DNA of 39,988 nucleotides. Origin: Kitasatospora humi. GTDB lineage: Bacteria; Actinomycetota; Actinomycetes; Streptomycetales; Streptomycetaceae. This document shows, piece by piece, positions 31,650 to 38,622 of this stretch. A program made the position numbers and the translations under genes. The stretch covers positions 1 to 39,988 of the forward strand of contig NZ_JAJJPA010000056.1 in assembly GCF_020907985.1 (NCBI RefSeq), given 5' to 3'. Below the pieces are notes generated by a model. It made no database searches. It was not told the origin of the DNA and saw nothing but the letters and a program-made list of their open reading frames with translations. Position 1 is the stretch's first letter. Every line of letters starts with the position of its first letter.

Positions 31650-31695
31650 CGCGAAGCCGACGGCCCCGGCAGCTGCCGGGGCCGTCGGCTTCGCG
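31650..31695. terminator. Perfect 46-base palindrome, bidirectional terminator
   Basis: The sequence from 31650 (CGCGAAGCCGACGG) to 31672 is repeated exactly as its complement at 31673-31695, with the centre CAGCTG. It lies between the + strand protease gene (ends 31516) and the minus-strand CDF gene (ends 31707). Perfect symmetry without a spacer is unusual. Confidence 0.8.
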
Positions 31696-31706
31696 CGGGC
31701 GGGCAC

Positions 31707-32318
31707 TCAGTGGTCGCCGGTGAAGATCTCCTTGACCTCGCGCACCGCGTAGTAGACCAGCACGTACCCGGCCAGCGGGTCGGCCCACCAGAGGCCGGCC
31801 GTGGTGTTGAGGACCAGCCCGATCAGCACGGCGGCGGCCAGCAGCCCGTCGATCAGGGTCACTCGACCCTCCGTCTTGAGCACCGGGTTGTCCAGGGCCG
31901 CGCCGGTGCGGGCCTTGCCCGCGGCGAGGGCGAACATCACCGCGGCGGTGACGGCGGTCCAGACGATGCCCAGAGGCGAGTGGTGCGGGCGGAAGCCGGT
32001 GGCCAGCACCCAGGTGGACTGCACCAGCAGGTAGACGGCCAGCAGCGCGAAGCCGGCGCCGATCAGCTTCAGCGCGCGCTTCTGCCGCTCCTCGCCGGTG
32101 CCGGACAGCTCCCAGATCACCACGGTGGAGGCGCCGATCTCGATCAGCGAGTCCAGCCCGAACCCGGCCAGCGCCACCGACCGCGCGCCGATCGCCGCGA
32201 TGGCCAGGACCACGATGCCGACCACGTTCCAGCTCAGCGTGGCGTACTCCAGGGCGAAGCCCCGACGCAGCAGCGCAGCGCGGGGCACCCCCACAACCTC
32301 ATATTCTTCACTCGTCAC
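31707..32318 (-). CDS. CDF-like cation efflux protein
   Basis: A 203-residue, six-helix membrane protein of the short actinobacterial CDF type. TM2 has LAGFGLDSLIEIGAS, TM5 TLIDGLLAAAVLIGLVLNTT, then AGLWWADPLAGY. The metal-site Asp residues are present. The start is GTG 32318; no Shine-Dalgarno is seen, and a short leader is possible. The N-terminal cytoplasmic part is short and there is no Cys-rich tail, unlike the two other CDF genes here. It follows the ChrB-like gene by 57 bases on the same strand. Substrate unknown. Confidence 0.88.
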   Translation of the reverse strand: MTSEEYEVVGVPRAALLRRGFALEYATLSWNVVGIVVLAIAAIGARSVALAGFGLDSLIEIGASTVVIWELSGTGEERQKRALKLIGAGFALLAVYLLVQSTWVLATGFRPHHSPLGIVWTAVTAAVMFALAAGKARTGAALDNPVLKTEGRVTLIDGLLAAAVLIGLVLNTTAGLWWADPLAGYVLVYYAVREVKEIFTGDH

Positions 32319-32328
32319 ACATCGAGAG

Positions 32329-32340
32329 TAACCGCCGTTA
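32329..32340. promoter_or_regulatory. Small dyad upstream of the CDF gene
   Basis: TAACCGCCGTTA is a perfect TAAC/GTTA dyad with a 4-base centre, 11 bases before the GTG start. It may be an operator overlapping the promoter; which protein binds it is unknown. Confidence 0.35.
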
Positions 32341-32375
32341 GATTTCTTCTGTCACCCCGGCTGGTCTCGATGCCG

Positions 32376-32915
32376 TCACACCTGGTCGGTCTCGGTGGCG
32401 TAGACGCGTTCGGCGAAGCCCTCCAAGGCGGCCGAGCACGTCTCCAACGCCTCGGCGGTCTCCTGCTGGCGGTCTGCGCCGAACCGGTCGCGGGCGCGGA
32501 TCTTGTCGAACCAGGACTTCAGCTTGGCCAGGTCCTCGTCGTTCTCTTCCAGTTCGGCGTAGGTGAAGTGCTCGCCGGTGGTCTCCTCTTCGATCTCCGC
32601 CAAGAAGTCCCGGCAGCGGCCGATCACTTCGGCGTACTCCTCGTTCCGGGCCGTGTTGAAGGCGGCGACCACCTCATCCTGCCCGGCCAGTGCCTCGGCC
32701 CGCAGCAGTTGGGCGGTGCCGCCCATCTCACTGATGTCGTTGCGCAGGACCCGCAGTGCCCGTTCGGCCTCCGGTGAGGCCGGTAGGGCCGCCAGTGAGT
32801 TCTGCAGGTACACCGCACCCAGGGCCTTCAGCCGTCGCCACACCCCGGCCCGCAGCCGGGTCGGTTCGGTGGGAATCCGGTAGCTGAGCAGCAGCCATTC
32901 GATCGCATCCGCCAT
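32376..32915 (-). CDS. ChrB-like protein (N-terminal domain form)
   Basis: A 179-residue soluble protein. I choose ATG 32915 (MADAIEWLLLSYRIPTEPTR) because it matches the usual ChrB start; ATG 32939 is in frame and also possible. WRRLKALGAVYLQNSLAALP and the mid-protein Glu-rich helical part (LAEIEEETTGEHFTYAELEE) fit the ChrB N-terminal domain. Full-length ChrB, a chromate-responsive regulator, is about 300 residues, so the C-terminal domain is missing. No chrA chromate pump is near. It lies upstream of a CDF gene in the same direction. Function in chromate response is therefore uncertain. Confidence 0.84.
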   Translation of the reverse strand: MADAIEWLLLSYRIPTEPTRLRAGVWRRLKALGAVYLQNSLAALPASPEAERALRVLRNDISEMGGTAQLLRAEALAGQDEVVAAFNTARNEEYAEVIGRCRDFLAEIEEETTGEHFTYAELEENDEDLAKLKSWFDKIRARDRFGADRQQETAEALETCSAALEGFAERVYATETDQV

Positions 32916-33008
32916 GGCGCCAGTCTGCCCGCCCGGCATCCGGGACCGGCGCGCGGCCTGCCCTTCAGCCACGACGGCGCGTGGAGCCGTCCACCGATCG
33001 GCCCGGGC

Positions 33009-33755
33009 TCATCCCGGATGGAGGCCGGGAGCTGTGCCGAACAGGTCGGTCAGCAGCCCTGCTCCGTCGGCGCCGGTGCCGACCTGCAGGTGGATCACAG
33101 GGTGGTCGAGGCGGATGTCGAAGTCGAAGAACGGGCAGCACTCCTGCTCGGCGACGGCGAGCACCGCGATCTCGCCGGCCCGTTCGGCCGGCAGCGTCAG
33201 CCGCAGTCCACCAGGGAACGGCGTGCGCTCGGCGCCGTCGAGCAGCTCGTGCCAGCGGGCGGTGCGCTCCACCTGACCGGCGCCGGTCAGCGAGCAGGCC
33301 ACCGGCGCGGTGTCACGCCAACCCTTCTCTCTTCGGGTTCCGGGCCCCGTGGAGGAAGGGAGCCCGCACTCCGGGGTGCAGCGCTCGGTCCGGTCCGGCA
33401 GCGCGTCCAGCCGTTCCAGCGCGATGTGCAGTGCAGTGGTGAAGGTCCCCAGCGCGGTCGCCCGCCGCTCGGCCTCTGCCAGGCGGCCCGTGATCCGCAG
33501 CCGGAGGTCGGCCTTCACTTCGGCGCACGACCCGCCCTCCCAGACCGTGAGCAGACCGGTGATCTCGTCCAGCGTCAGCCCCAGCTGCTTGGCCGCCCTG
33601 ATGAACGCCAACCGCTCGACCGCGTCCTCGCCGTAGGTCCGGTAGCCGGAAGCGGTGCGGCCGGCTGGCAGCAGTCCTGCGCCCTCGTAGAACCGCAACG
33701 TGGTGGCGGGGACGCCGGTGCGCTCGGCGAGTTGGGAGATCCGCATCAGGCTCAT
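33009..33755 (-). CDS. MerR-family metal-responsive regulator with extra C-terminal domain
   Basis: A 248-residue activator. ATG 33755 is the first start after the promoter; ATG 33746 is also in frame and begins MRISQLAERTGVPATTLRFY, the family DNA-binding start. The dimer helix follows with EGGSCAEVKADLRLRI, whose Cys corresponds to the metal-ligand Cys of MerR-type sensors. A second Cys pair (ERCTPECGLPSS) lies in the usual metal loop. An extra domain of about 90 residues ends EQECCPFFDFDIRLDHPVIH, as in a group of Streptomyces MerR proteins. Its likely targets are itself and genes nearby. A soft metal is the likely signal. Confidence 0.9.
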   Translation of the reverse strand: MSLMRISQLAERTGVPATTLRFYEGAGLLPAGRTASGYRTYGEDAVERLAFIRAAKQLGLTLDEITGLLTVWEGGSCAEVKADLRLRITGRLAEAERRATALGTFTTALHIALERLDALPDRTERCTPECGLPSSTGPGTRREKGWRDTAPVACSLTGAGQVERTARWHELLDGAERTPFPGGLRLTLPAERAGEIAVLAVAEQECCPFFDFDIRLDHPVIHLQVGTGADGAGLLTDLFGTAPGLHPG

Positions 33756-33762
33756 GCAGGTG

Positions 33763-33794
33763 ACCGTAGACCTTCGACCCGGCTGGAAGGTCAA
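33763..33794 (-). promoter_or_regulatory. MerR-type promoter/operator
   Basis: On the minus strand TTGACC (-35, 33789-33794) and TACGGT (-10, 33763-33768) are 20 bases apart. The overlong spacer contains the dyad ACCTTC...GAAGGT (33770-33791), the classic MerR layout. The start ATG 33755 is only 8 bases beyond the -10, so the mRNA is probably leaderless. Confidence 0.75.
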
Positions 33795-33904
33795 CCTCGG
33801 TGAGCCGGTTTGTGCGAGGGGCGGCCCTGCCCGGTGGGGACGGTGCTCCGCTCTGCTGACCGACCCGGGACAAGACTGTCAGCGGGGCTCGGTCCGCGAG
33901 TCTG

Positions 33905-34297
33905 CTACCGCACCGGTGATGCGGTGACGTGGTGAACCGGATCGACCGGGTTCTCGGGGTCGACCGGGTTCTGGGGGGCGGTGGGGTTCTGCGCGGGCGT
34001 CGGCGTGGTGGTGGGTGCGGGGGCCGGGGGAGTGGTGCGCGGGGGTGCCGGTGGCGGGGCGGTCGTGCGTGAGGGGGCGGGGTTGGTTGGCCCGCCGGTT
34101 GCGGAGGGGGTGCTCGCGGGCCCAAGTGTGCTGCTCGGGCTACCGGTGGCGGAGGCGGACGGTGAGGCTGCGGTCGTTGTGGGGGCCGTGCTGATGGGCG
34201 GTTGGGGGTGCGGGCTCGGGTGCTGGGAGCTGCAGGCAGCCAGGGCACTGGCCAGCAGGGCTGCCGTTGCGGTCAGTACGGCGCGGTGTCGGTTCAT
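33905..34297 (-). CDS. Small Pro/Ser/Thr-rich lipoprotein
   Basis: A 130-residue lipoprotein starting at ATG 34297, with GGAAGGGTG upstream. Signal peptide MNRHRAVLTATAALLASALA ends in lipobox LAAC. The rest is a disordered linker rich in Pro, Thr, Ser and Ala, ending NPVDPENPVDPVHHVTASPV. The terminal ENPVDPVH is shared with the broken lipoprotein at 23261-23640, so the conserved tail, not the linker, probably does the work. Function unknown; perhaps a tether or signal at the cell surface. Confidence 0.82.
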   Translation of the reverse strand: MNRHRAVLTATAALLASALAACSSQHPSPHPQPPISTAPTTTAASPSASATGSPSSTLGPASTPSATGGPTNPAPSRTTAPPPAPPRTTPPAPAPTTTPTPAQNPTAPQNPVDPENPVDPVHHVTASPVR

Positions 34298-34409
34298 CAG
34301 CACCCTTCCGGGATTGGCGCGGTTCGCTTGGGCGTGCCTTGGACCGTAGCGGGTGCCGATCGGTTCCGGGATCGGTGGGTGGGCCAGGGGGTGGGCCCGG
34401 ATATGCCGG

Positions 34410-34443
34410 GCCCGGCCCGGCCTCCGTGGAGGTCGGGCCGGGC
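34410..34443 (-). terminator. Terminator of the large propeller gene
   Basis: GCCCGGCCCGGCCTCC (34410-34425) pairs with GGAGGTCGGGCCGGGC (34428-34443), with one G-T wobble and a two-base GT centre. It lies 24 bases after the stop of the leftward gene ending at 34467. Confidence 0.75.
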
Positions 34444-34466
34444 AACGGTGCGCAGCGGTCGGGCGG

Positions 34467-37178
34467 TCAGTTGTCCTGGTTACCCTGGTCGTTCTGGTCA
34501 TCCTGCTCGTTGCGGCCGAGGTGGCGCGGGTCGATGGACCAGATGCCGCGGCCGTGGGTGGCGGCGTAGAGCTTGCCGTCGGGGCCGGTCTTGAGCTGCA
34601 TCACCGTGGTGGTGGGCAGGTGCTTGCCGAGGACCTTCCAGCCGGTCTGGCCGGGCGCGCGGTAGAAGGCGGCCAGGTCGGTGCCGAGCGCGATGCCGCC
34701 GTCGGGCAGCAGGTTGAGCGAGTCGGCGGGGACGTCGGGCAGGTTGGCCGAGATGTCGCTCCAGGTGGCGCCGCCGTCGTGGCTCTCGAAGACGTGGCCG
34801 ATGCCGGCGCCGGGGCCCTCGGTCCAGGTCCGGGAGAAGCCGTTGAACGCGACGAAGACGTGCTGGGCGTCGTTCTGGTCGACGGCGAAGGAGGAGATGT
34901 AGCGGTTGGGCAGGGCGCCGTCGACCGGCAGGTTCAGCTGGTGCCAGCCGGTGCCGTCGGCGTTGCCGACCGCGATGCCGCGGGTGAAGCCCTGGTTGTT
35001 GCACGGGCCGCACCAGCCGGCGTAGATCGTGCCGCCGGAGGAGGCGAGGGCGGTGGCGAAGTGGCCGGCGCCCAGGTCGTAGGCGCTCTTCCACTCGCTG
35101 CCGCTGCGGATCGCGAAGCCGTTGTTCTGCACCCAGACGTGCTGGCCCCCGGAGACCCAGGTGCTGGGGTTCTTCTGGTCGGTGGTCATCGGGGCGATGA
35201 ACCGGGCCGAGCTGGTGGCCTTGTCCGGCGGGGCGACCTCGAAGGAGGTGGCCTTGGACGGGTCGGTGGACCAGACGCCGTTGTTGACGGCGCAGTTGTT
35301 GGTGACCCAGATGTCGGCGTAGACGTACTCCGCGGCGATGTTGCAGCCGTTCTTCGGGTCGACGAGGGTGTCGCCGCCGTCGCCGCCGAAGTTGGAGCCC
35401 ATCACCTTGTCGTGGGCGCGCAGGATGGACTCGCCGTTGTCCTGCATGCCGCCGCTGACGGCGACGCCCTTGCCGGCCGGGTCGGCCGGGTCGGTGCCGA
35501 TGCCGACCGAGTAGTACTGCAGGGTGTCGATGGTGCCGTCGTTGAGGGACTTCCAGTCCTTGGCGTGGCCGCCGGAGTCGACGGCGCCGTTGACCGGGCG
35601 GTCGTAGATGCCGCCGTCGTTGCCGACGTAGACCGAGGGCTTGCCGTGGTAGCTGCCGATGGCGACGGCGTGCTGGTCGGAGTGGACGGTCGGCGAGCAG
35701 TCACCGGTCTGCTTGGTCGGGTCGATGCTCCAGCACGGGAAGCCGAAGTTCCAGTACGGGCCGGGGGTGGTCCAGCTCTGGCCGGCGTTCTTGGTCTCGA
35801 AGACCTCCTCCAGTCCGGCGTAGACGTGGTCTGGGTTTGTGGGGTCGACCTGGAGGAACTGGTTGTACCAGGCCTGGATGCCCGGCTCGTAGCCCGCGCT
35901 GGTCAGCGCCGAACCGGAGCCCATCAGCTTGTCCTTGTCCGCGATCAGCGTCCACGGGCCGAACGGCGAGCCGGACTTGGACTCGTAGATGCCCTTCAGT
36001 CCGGTGTCCGGGTTGCTGGCCATCACGGACGGGGACTGGTCGATCGCGTAGTAGCGCGAGCCGTCCGCCGAGCGGGCGAAGGTCACGTTGCCGACGTTCG
36101 CGGCATCGGTCGGCAGGTCGCCGAGCGAGCTGACACGCTGCCAGCTGCCGTCGGTGGCCTTGCTGTAGAACCCGTTGTAGGTGTCGCCGCTGCGCCAGCC
36201 GACCGCGAGGACGACCTTGGTCGGGTCCTTGGGGTCGATGGCTATGTCGTTGGCGATGTTCTTGTACGGCGCGCTCGGGTCGGCGGCCTTCGACCCGCCG
36301 GGCAGGTAGTCCGGGTTCGGGGCGAACTCCAGGGCCCACGGGCCGGACAGGTCGGTGGTGGAGTGGCTCCACACGCCGCGGCTGGTGGCGGCCCACACCT
36401 TGCCGCCGCCGAAGCGCAGCGCGTGGATGGTGGTGGACTCCAGCTCGGCGCCGCCAACCCGCATGCCGGGGCTGAACTTGCCGTGCTTGGGGTCGGCGAG
36501 CACGTACACGCCGGTGCCGACGTAGGAGGTGGCGCCGGTGTTGGACTCGCCGGTGGCATACCAGAGCCGCCCGGAGTCGTCCAGGTCCAGTGCGCCGGTG
36601 GACAGGGAGGGCAGCTTGTCGGAGATCGCCTCCCAATGGCCGCCGCCGGTGCTGGAGCGGAACACCCCGCCGTTGGCGCCACCCGCGTACACGTAGCCAT
36701 CGTTGTCGGCCGCGATGCCGGTGATTCGGCCGCTGGTCTTGCCGGCGCCGCCGCTGGAGTTGGAGTTGACGTCGCGGTAGCGCGGGTCGTCCTCGTTGTA
36801 CGGCTTGTTGGTGACCTGGTCCCAGGAGCCGCCGGTGTGCGGCATCGACTGGAGCTGGGCCCACGCCGCGCCGTAGGCGCCAGGGGCGATGACACCGGGA
36901 GCGGTGCGGGCCTCCTGGAACTGCGCCGTCGACTCCATGGAGTTGAAGGCGTCGTCCGAGCCGTCGTCGCCGCCGTCGGACTTGCCGTCCAGCATCGGGG
37001 CCTGCCGACCGGTCGATCCGGTCTTGGCGCCGTGGTGGTGGGCGGTGTCCGCGAGGTGGGTGGCCTGCCACGGGCGTGGTGCGGACGGGTTCGCGGCAAG
37101 GGCCTGGCTGGTCGTCAAGCCGAGTGTGGTCAGCGCGATGGCGCTGATGAGGAGCGGGCGGCGGTTCCTGCTGGCCAT
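34467..37178 (-). CDS. Large secreted BNR/sortilin-like propeller protein
   Basis: A 903-residue exported protein starting at ATG 37178, with GGAGGACC about 11 bases upstream. Signal peptide RRPLLISAIALTTLGLTTSQ is cleaved near ALAA. After a His- and Asp-rich linker (AHHHGAKTG, SDGGDDGSDDAF), tandem propeller blades fill the rest: RITGIAADNDGYVYAGGANG, VFRSSTGGGHWEAISDKLP, IYAGWCGPCNNQG, VFESHDGGATWSDISANLP and GKLYAATHGRGIWSIDPRHL. This layout resembles secreted VPS10/sortilin-like and xyloglucanase-like double propellers. I see no firm catalytic pair, so enzymatic function is open. The C-terminus is an Asn, Asp and Gln tail. Opposite-strand open frames of similar length are shadows. Confidence 0.87.
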   Translation of the reverse strand: MASRNRRPLLISAIALTTLGLTTSQALAANPSAPRPWQATHLADTAHHHGAKTGSTGRQAPMLDGKSDGGDDGSDDAFNSMESTAQFQEARTAPGVIAPGAYGAAWAQLQSMPHTGGSWDQVTNKPYNEDDPRYRDVNSNSSGGAGKTSGRITGIAADNDGYVYAGGANGGVFRSSTGGGHWEAISDKLPSLSTGALDLDDSGRLWYATGESNTGATSYVGTGVYVLADPKHGKFSPGMRVGGAELESTTIHALRFGGGKVWAATSRGVWSHSTTDLSGPWALEFAPNPDYLPGGSKAADPSAPYKNIANDIAIDPKDPTKVVLAVGWRSGDTYNGFYSKATDGSWQRVSSLGDLPTDAANVGNVTFARSADGSRYYAIDQSPSVMASNPDTGLKGIYESKSGSPFGPWTLIADKDKLMGSGSALTSAGYEPGIQAWYNQFLQVDPTNPDHVYAGLEEVFETKNAGQSWTTPGPYWNFGFPCWSIDPTKQTGDCSPTVHSDQHAVAIGSYHGKPSVYVGNDGGIYDRPVNGAVDSGGHAKDWKSLNDGTIDTLQYYSVGIGTDPADPAGKGVAVSGGMQDNGESILRAHDKVMGSNFGGDGGDTLVDPKNGCNIAAEYVYADIWVTNNCAVNNGVWSTDPSKATSFEVAPPDKATSSARFIAPMTTDQKNPSTWVSGGQHVWVQNNGFAIRSGSEWKSAYDLGAGHFATALASSGGTIYAGWCGPCNNQGFTRGIAVGNADGTGWHQLNLPVDGALPNRYISSFAVDQNDAQHVFVAFNGFSRTWTEGPGAGIGHVFESHDGGATWSDISANLPDVPADSLNLLPDGGIALGTDLAAFYRAPGQTGWKVLGKHLPTTTVMQLKTGPDGKLYAATHGRGIWSIDPRHLGRNEQDDQNDQGNQDN

Positions 37179-37304
37179 GGTGTGGTGGTCCTCCCCGGAG
37201 CCGTTCGGGCGCACGCGGTCGCACGTCGCCCACCAAACACGGTGAAGCATTCCGGGTTGGACACGGTGGAGTGAAGAGGCAGTGGATAACGAATGATTAA
37301 CGGC

Positions 37305-37324
37305 AAATCAGTTAGTAAATCAGT
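37305..37324. repeat. Direct repeat in the promoter of the large propeller gene
   Basis: AAATCAGT occurs at 37305-37312 and again at 37317-37324, 12 bases apart, within an unusually AT-rich stretch about 130 bases upstream of the start. It may be a tandem regulator site. Confidence 0.45.
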
Positions 37325-37337
37325 GAATAGCCGGCGA

Positions 37338-37374
37338 AGCCCCGTCCTTGCGGATCAACCGGCCGGACGGGGCT
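37338..37374 (-). terminator. Terminator of the lipoprotein gene upstream
   Basis: AGCCCCGTCC (37338-37347) pairs with GGACGGGGCT (37365-37374), a 10-bp stem with a 17-base loop, 10 bases past the stop of the leftward gene ending at 37384. Confidence 0.7.
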
Positions 37375-37383
37375 ACAGGAGGA

Positions 37384-37884
37384 TCAGCCCGAGAGCGCCA
37401 CAGTGATCACCAGGGTCTTCCCAGGTGCGTCAGCGGGCCCTGGCGCGGAGGCGGTGATCTCGGAGACATCGGGGCTGATGCCCTGGATCGTGAAGGTGTC
37501 ATCGCCGTCGCGGTCGATCGCCTGGTCGCTGACTCGAGCGGCGGCGCCCAGGACGCGGTCGACCTGGAAGGACTCCCGGGCGGGATATGGCGACTTCAGC
37601 CTGACGGGGACGGTGGCCCCTACCCACAGGTCGACACGGCAAGACGCCACCGGCTCGACTGCTCCTCCGGCCTGCAGGCACCGGTCGGAGGCCGGGCCGG
37701 TTGGACCAGGGCTGAGGACAACACCGCTCGGAGTCACGGGCGGCAGAGTACGAGGTGAGACCTGCGCTGCCGGCTGAGTGGAACGGGCGGCGCCGGGGGC
37801 TGATGCTGCTCCGCAGCCCGCTAGCGCGAGAACGGCCATGGAGCAGGCGAGCCGCCTGGCCAGCTGACGGTGACTCCGCTCCAT
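37384..37884 (-). CDS. Secreted lipoprotein of unknown function
   Basis: A 166-residue lipoprotein starting at ATG 37884, with AAGGGAAAAGG upstream. Signal MERSHRQLARRLACSMAVLA, lipobox LAGC at about 21-24. A short Ala/Pro/Ser-rich linker is followed by a domain of about 100 residues with a Cys pair (DRCLQAGGAVEPVASCRV), GATVPVRLKSPYPARESFQV and a strand-rich end (EITASAPGP...TLVITVALSG). Looks like a small Ig-like or PASTA-sized beta domain, but I do not recognise the family. It lies 15 bases downstream of the truncated secreted-protein gene. Confidence 0.8.
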   Translation of the reverse strand: MERSHRQLARRLACSMAVLALAGCGAASAPGAARSTQPAAQVSPRTLPPVTPSGVVLSPGPTGPASDRCLQAGGAVEPVASCRVDLWVGATVPVRLKSPYPARESFQVDRVLGAAARVSDQAIDRDGDDTFTIQGISPDVSEITASAPGPADAPGKTLVITVALSG

Positions 37885-37899
37885 GGCCTTTTCCCTTGC

Positions 37900-38250
37900 T
37901 CAATTGGTGACTCGGGTGATGCCGATGGACCAGTCGCCCATGTCGGGCGCATCCGCCTCGGCAGCCCACATGACCGAGGAGTTGGTGGGGTCGATCATCA
38001 GACTGCTGAAGTCGCCCCAGCGGTAGCAGGGCGTCGAACTGCACCGGGCGTTGTCATCGCCGACAGAGGTGCCAGTGTAGTTGCTCGACCCTTGTAGGAC
38101 GTAGACGTTGCTGGTGATGGTTCCGCTGGAGTTCACGTGGGCCACGGCTGCAGACACCGGGATGCTGGTTCCGGACAGGGCGTAGTTGATCGTCTGGTAG
38201 TGGCCGCGGGTTTCGGCAGCACGTCGCGCCAGGAGGCTCAGAGGTAACAT
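37900..38250 (-). pseudogene. C-terminal remnant of a large secreted protein gene
   Basis: The minus-strand frame GHYQTINYALSGTSIPVSAA, then SSNYTGTSVGDDNARCSSTP, CYRWGDFSSLMIDPTNSSVM and WAAEADAPDMGDWSIGITRV looks like the end of a long exported protein. There is no signal peptide and the frame runs upstream into sequence antisense to the ArsR gene at 38257. An ATG at 38250 could give a 117-residue product, but there is no export signal, so it is most likely 5' truncated by insertion of the arsR-CDF unit. Confidence 0.65.
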
Positions 38251-38251
38251 C

Positions 38252-38270
38252 GCTATATGACGATGATAGC
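38252..38270. promoter_or_regulatory. Candidate operator of the second CmtR-like repressor
   Basis: GCTAT (38252-38256) and ATAGC (38266-38270) form a dyad around ATGACGATG. It overlaps the start codon of the regulator gene (ATG 38257), which would block a short-leader or leaderless transcript. Confidence 0.45.
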
Positions 38271-38622
38271 TGCCGATGTGCATTCCGATAGGAGTGGCCT
38301 TCAGCCCGCTGCTGCCCTGTTCCGGTCGCTCGGTGATCCGGCCCGCCTGGCGATCGTCCGGCGGCTCGCGGTCGGCGAGGCCCGTGTAGTTGACCTGGTC
38401 GACCAGTTGGGCCTTGCCCAGTCGACGGTCTCCAAGCACCTTGCCTGTCTTCGCGAATGCGGTTTGGTCGACTCCCGTCCGGTCGGCCGTGCGTCTGTGT
38501 TCACCCTCACCCAGCCCGCGCTGATCGACCTGCTCCGGGCCGCCGAAACCCTGCTGGCCGCCACCGGCGACGCCGTCGCCCTCTGCCCCGCCTACGGCAC
38601 CTCCGAGGGAGGTCAAGCGTGA
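38257..38622 (+). CDS. Second CmtR-like ArsR-family repressor
   Basis: A 121-residue winged-helix repressor starting at ATG 38257. LFRSLGDPARLAIVRRLAVG and LAQSTVSKHLACLRECGLVD place Cys64 and Cys68 at the CmtR ligand positions, and ALCPAYG gives a third Cys (110). So soft-metal thiolate sensing (Cd, Pb) is likely, as for the gene at 13725. GAGG lies about 12 bases before the start; ATG 38263 is a possible alternative. The stop overlaps the transporter start (GTGA). Confidence 0.88.
   Translation: MTMIAADVHSDRSGLQPAAALFRSLGDPARLAIVRRLAVGEARVVDLVDQLGLAQSTVSKHLACLRECGLVDSRPVGRASVFTLTQPALIDLLRAAETLLAATGDAVALCPAYGTSEGGQA

Noticed and set aside
32282..32292. Second copy of the palindromic repeat found in S18
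   Set aside because: Only GGGGGTGCCCC on the minus strand is shared; there is no hairpin partner, so chance in GC-rich coding sequence is enough.
34353..37274. A 973-residue open frame on the + strand opposite the large propeller gene
   Set aside because: Its translation is a Gly, Val, Ala and Asp repetition typical of the antisense of GC-rich genes, while the minus strand has a signal peptide and clear propeller motifs.
37900..38616. A 238-residue minus-strand protein
   Set aside because: The upstream half is antisense to the ArsR gene; only the C-terminal half resembles a protein, recorded as a truncated gene.
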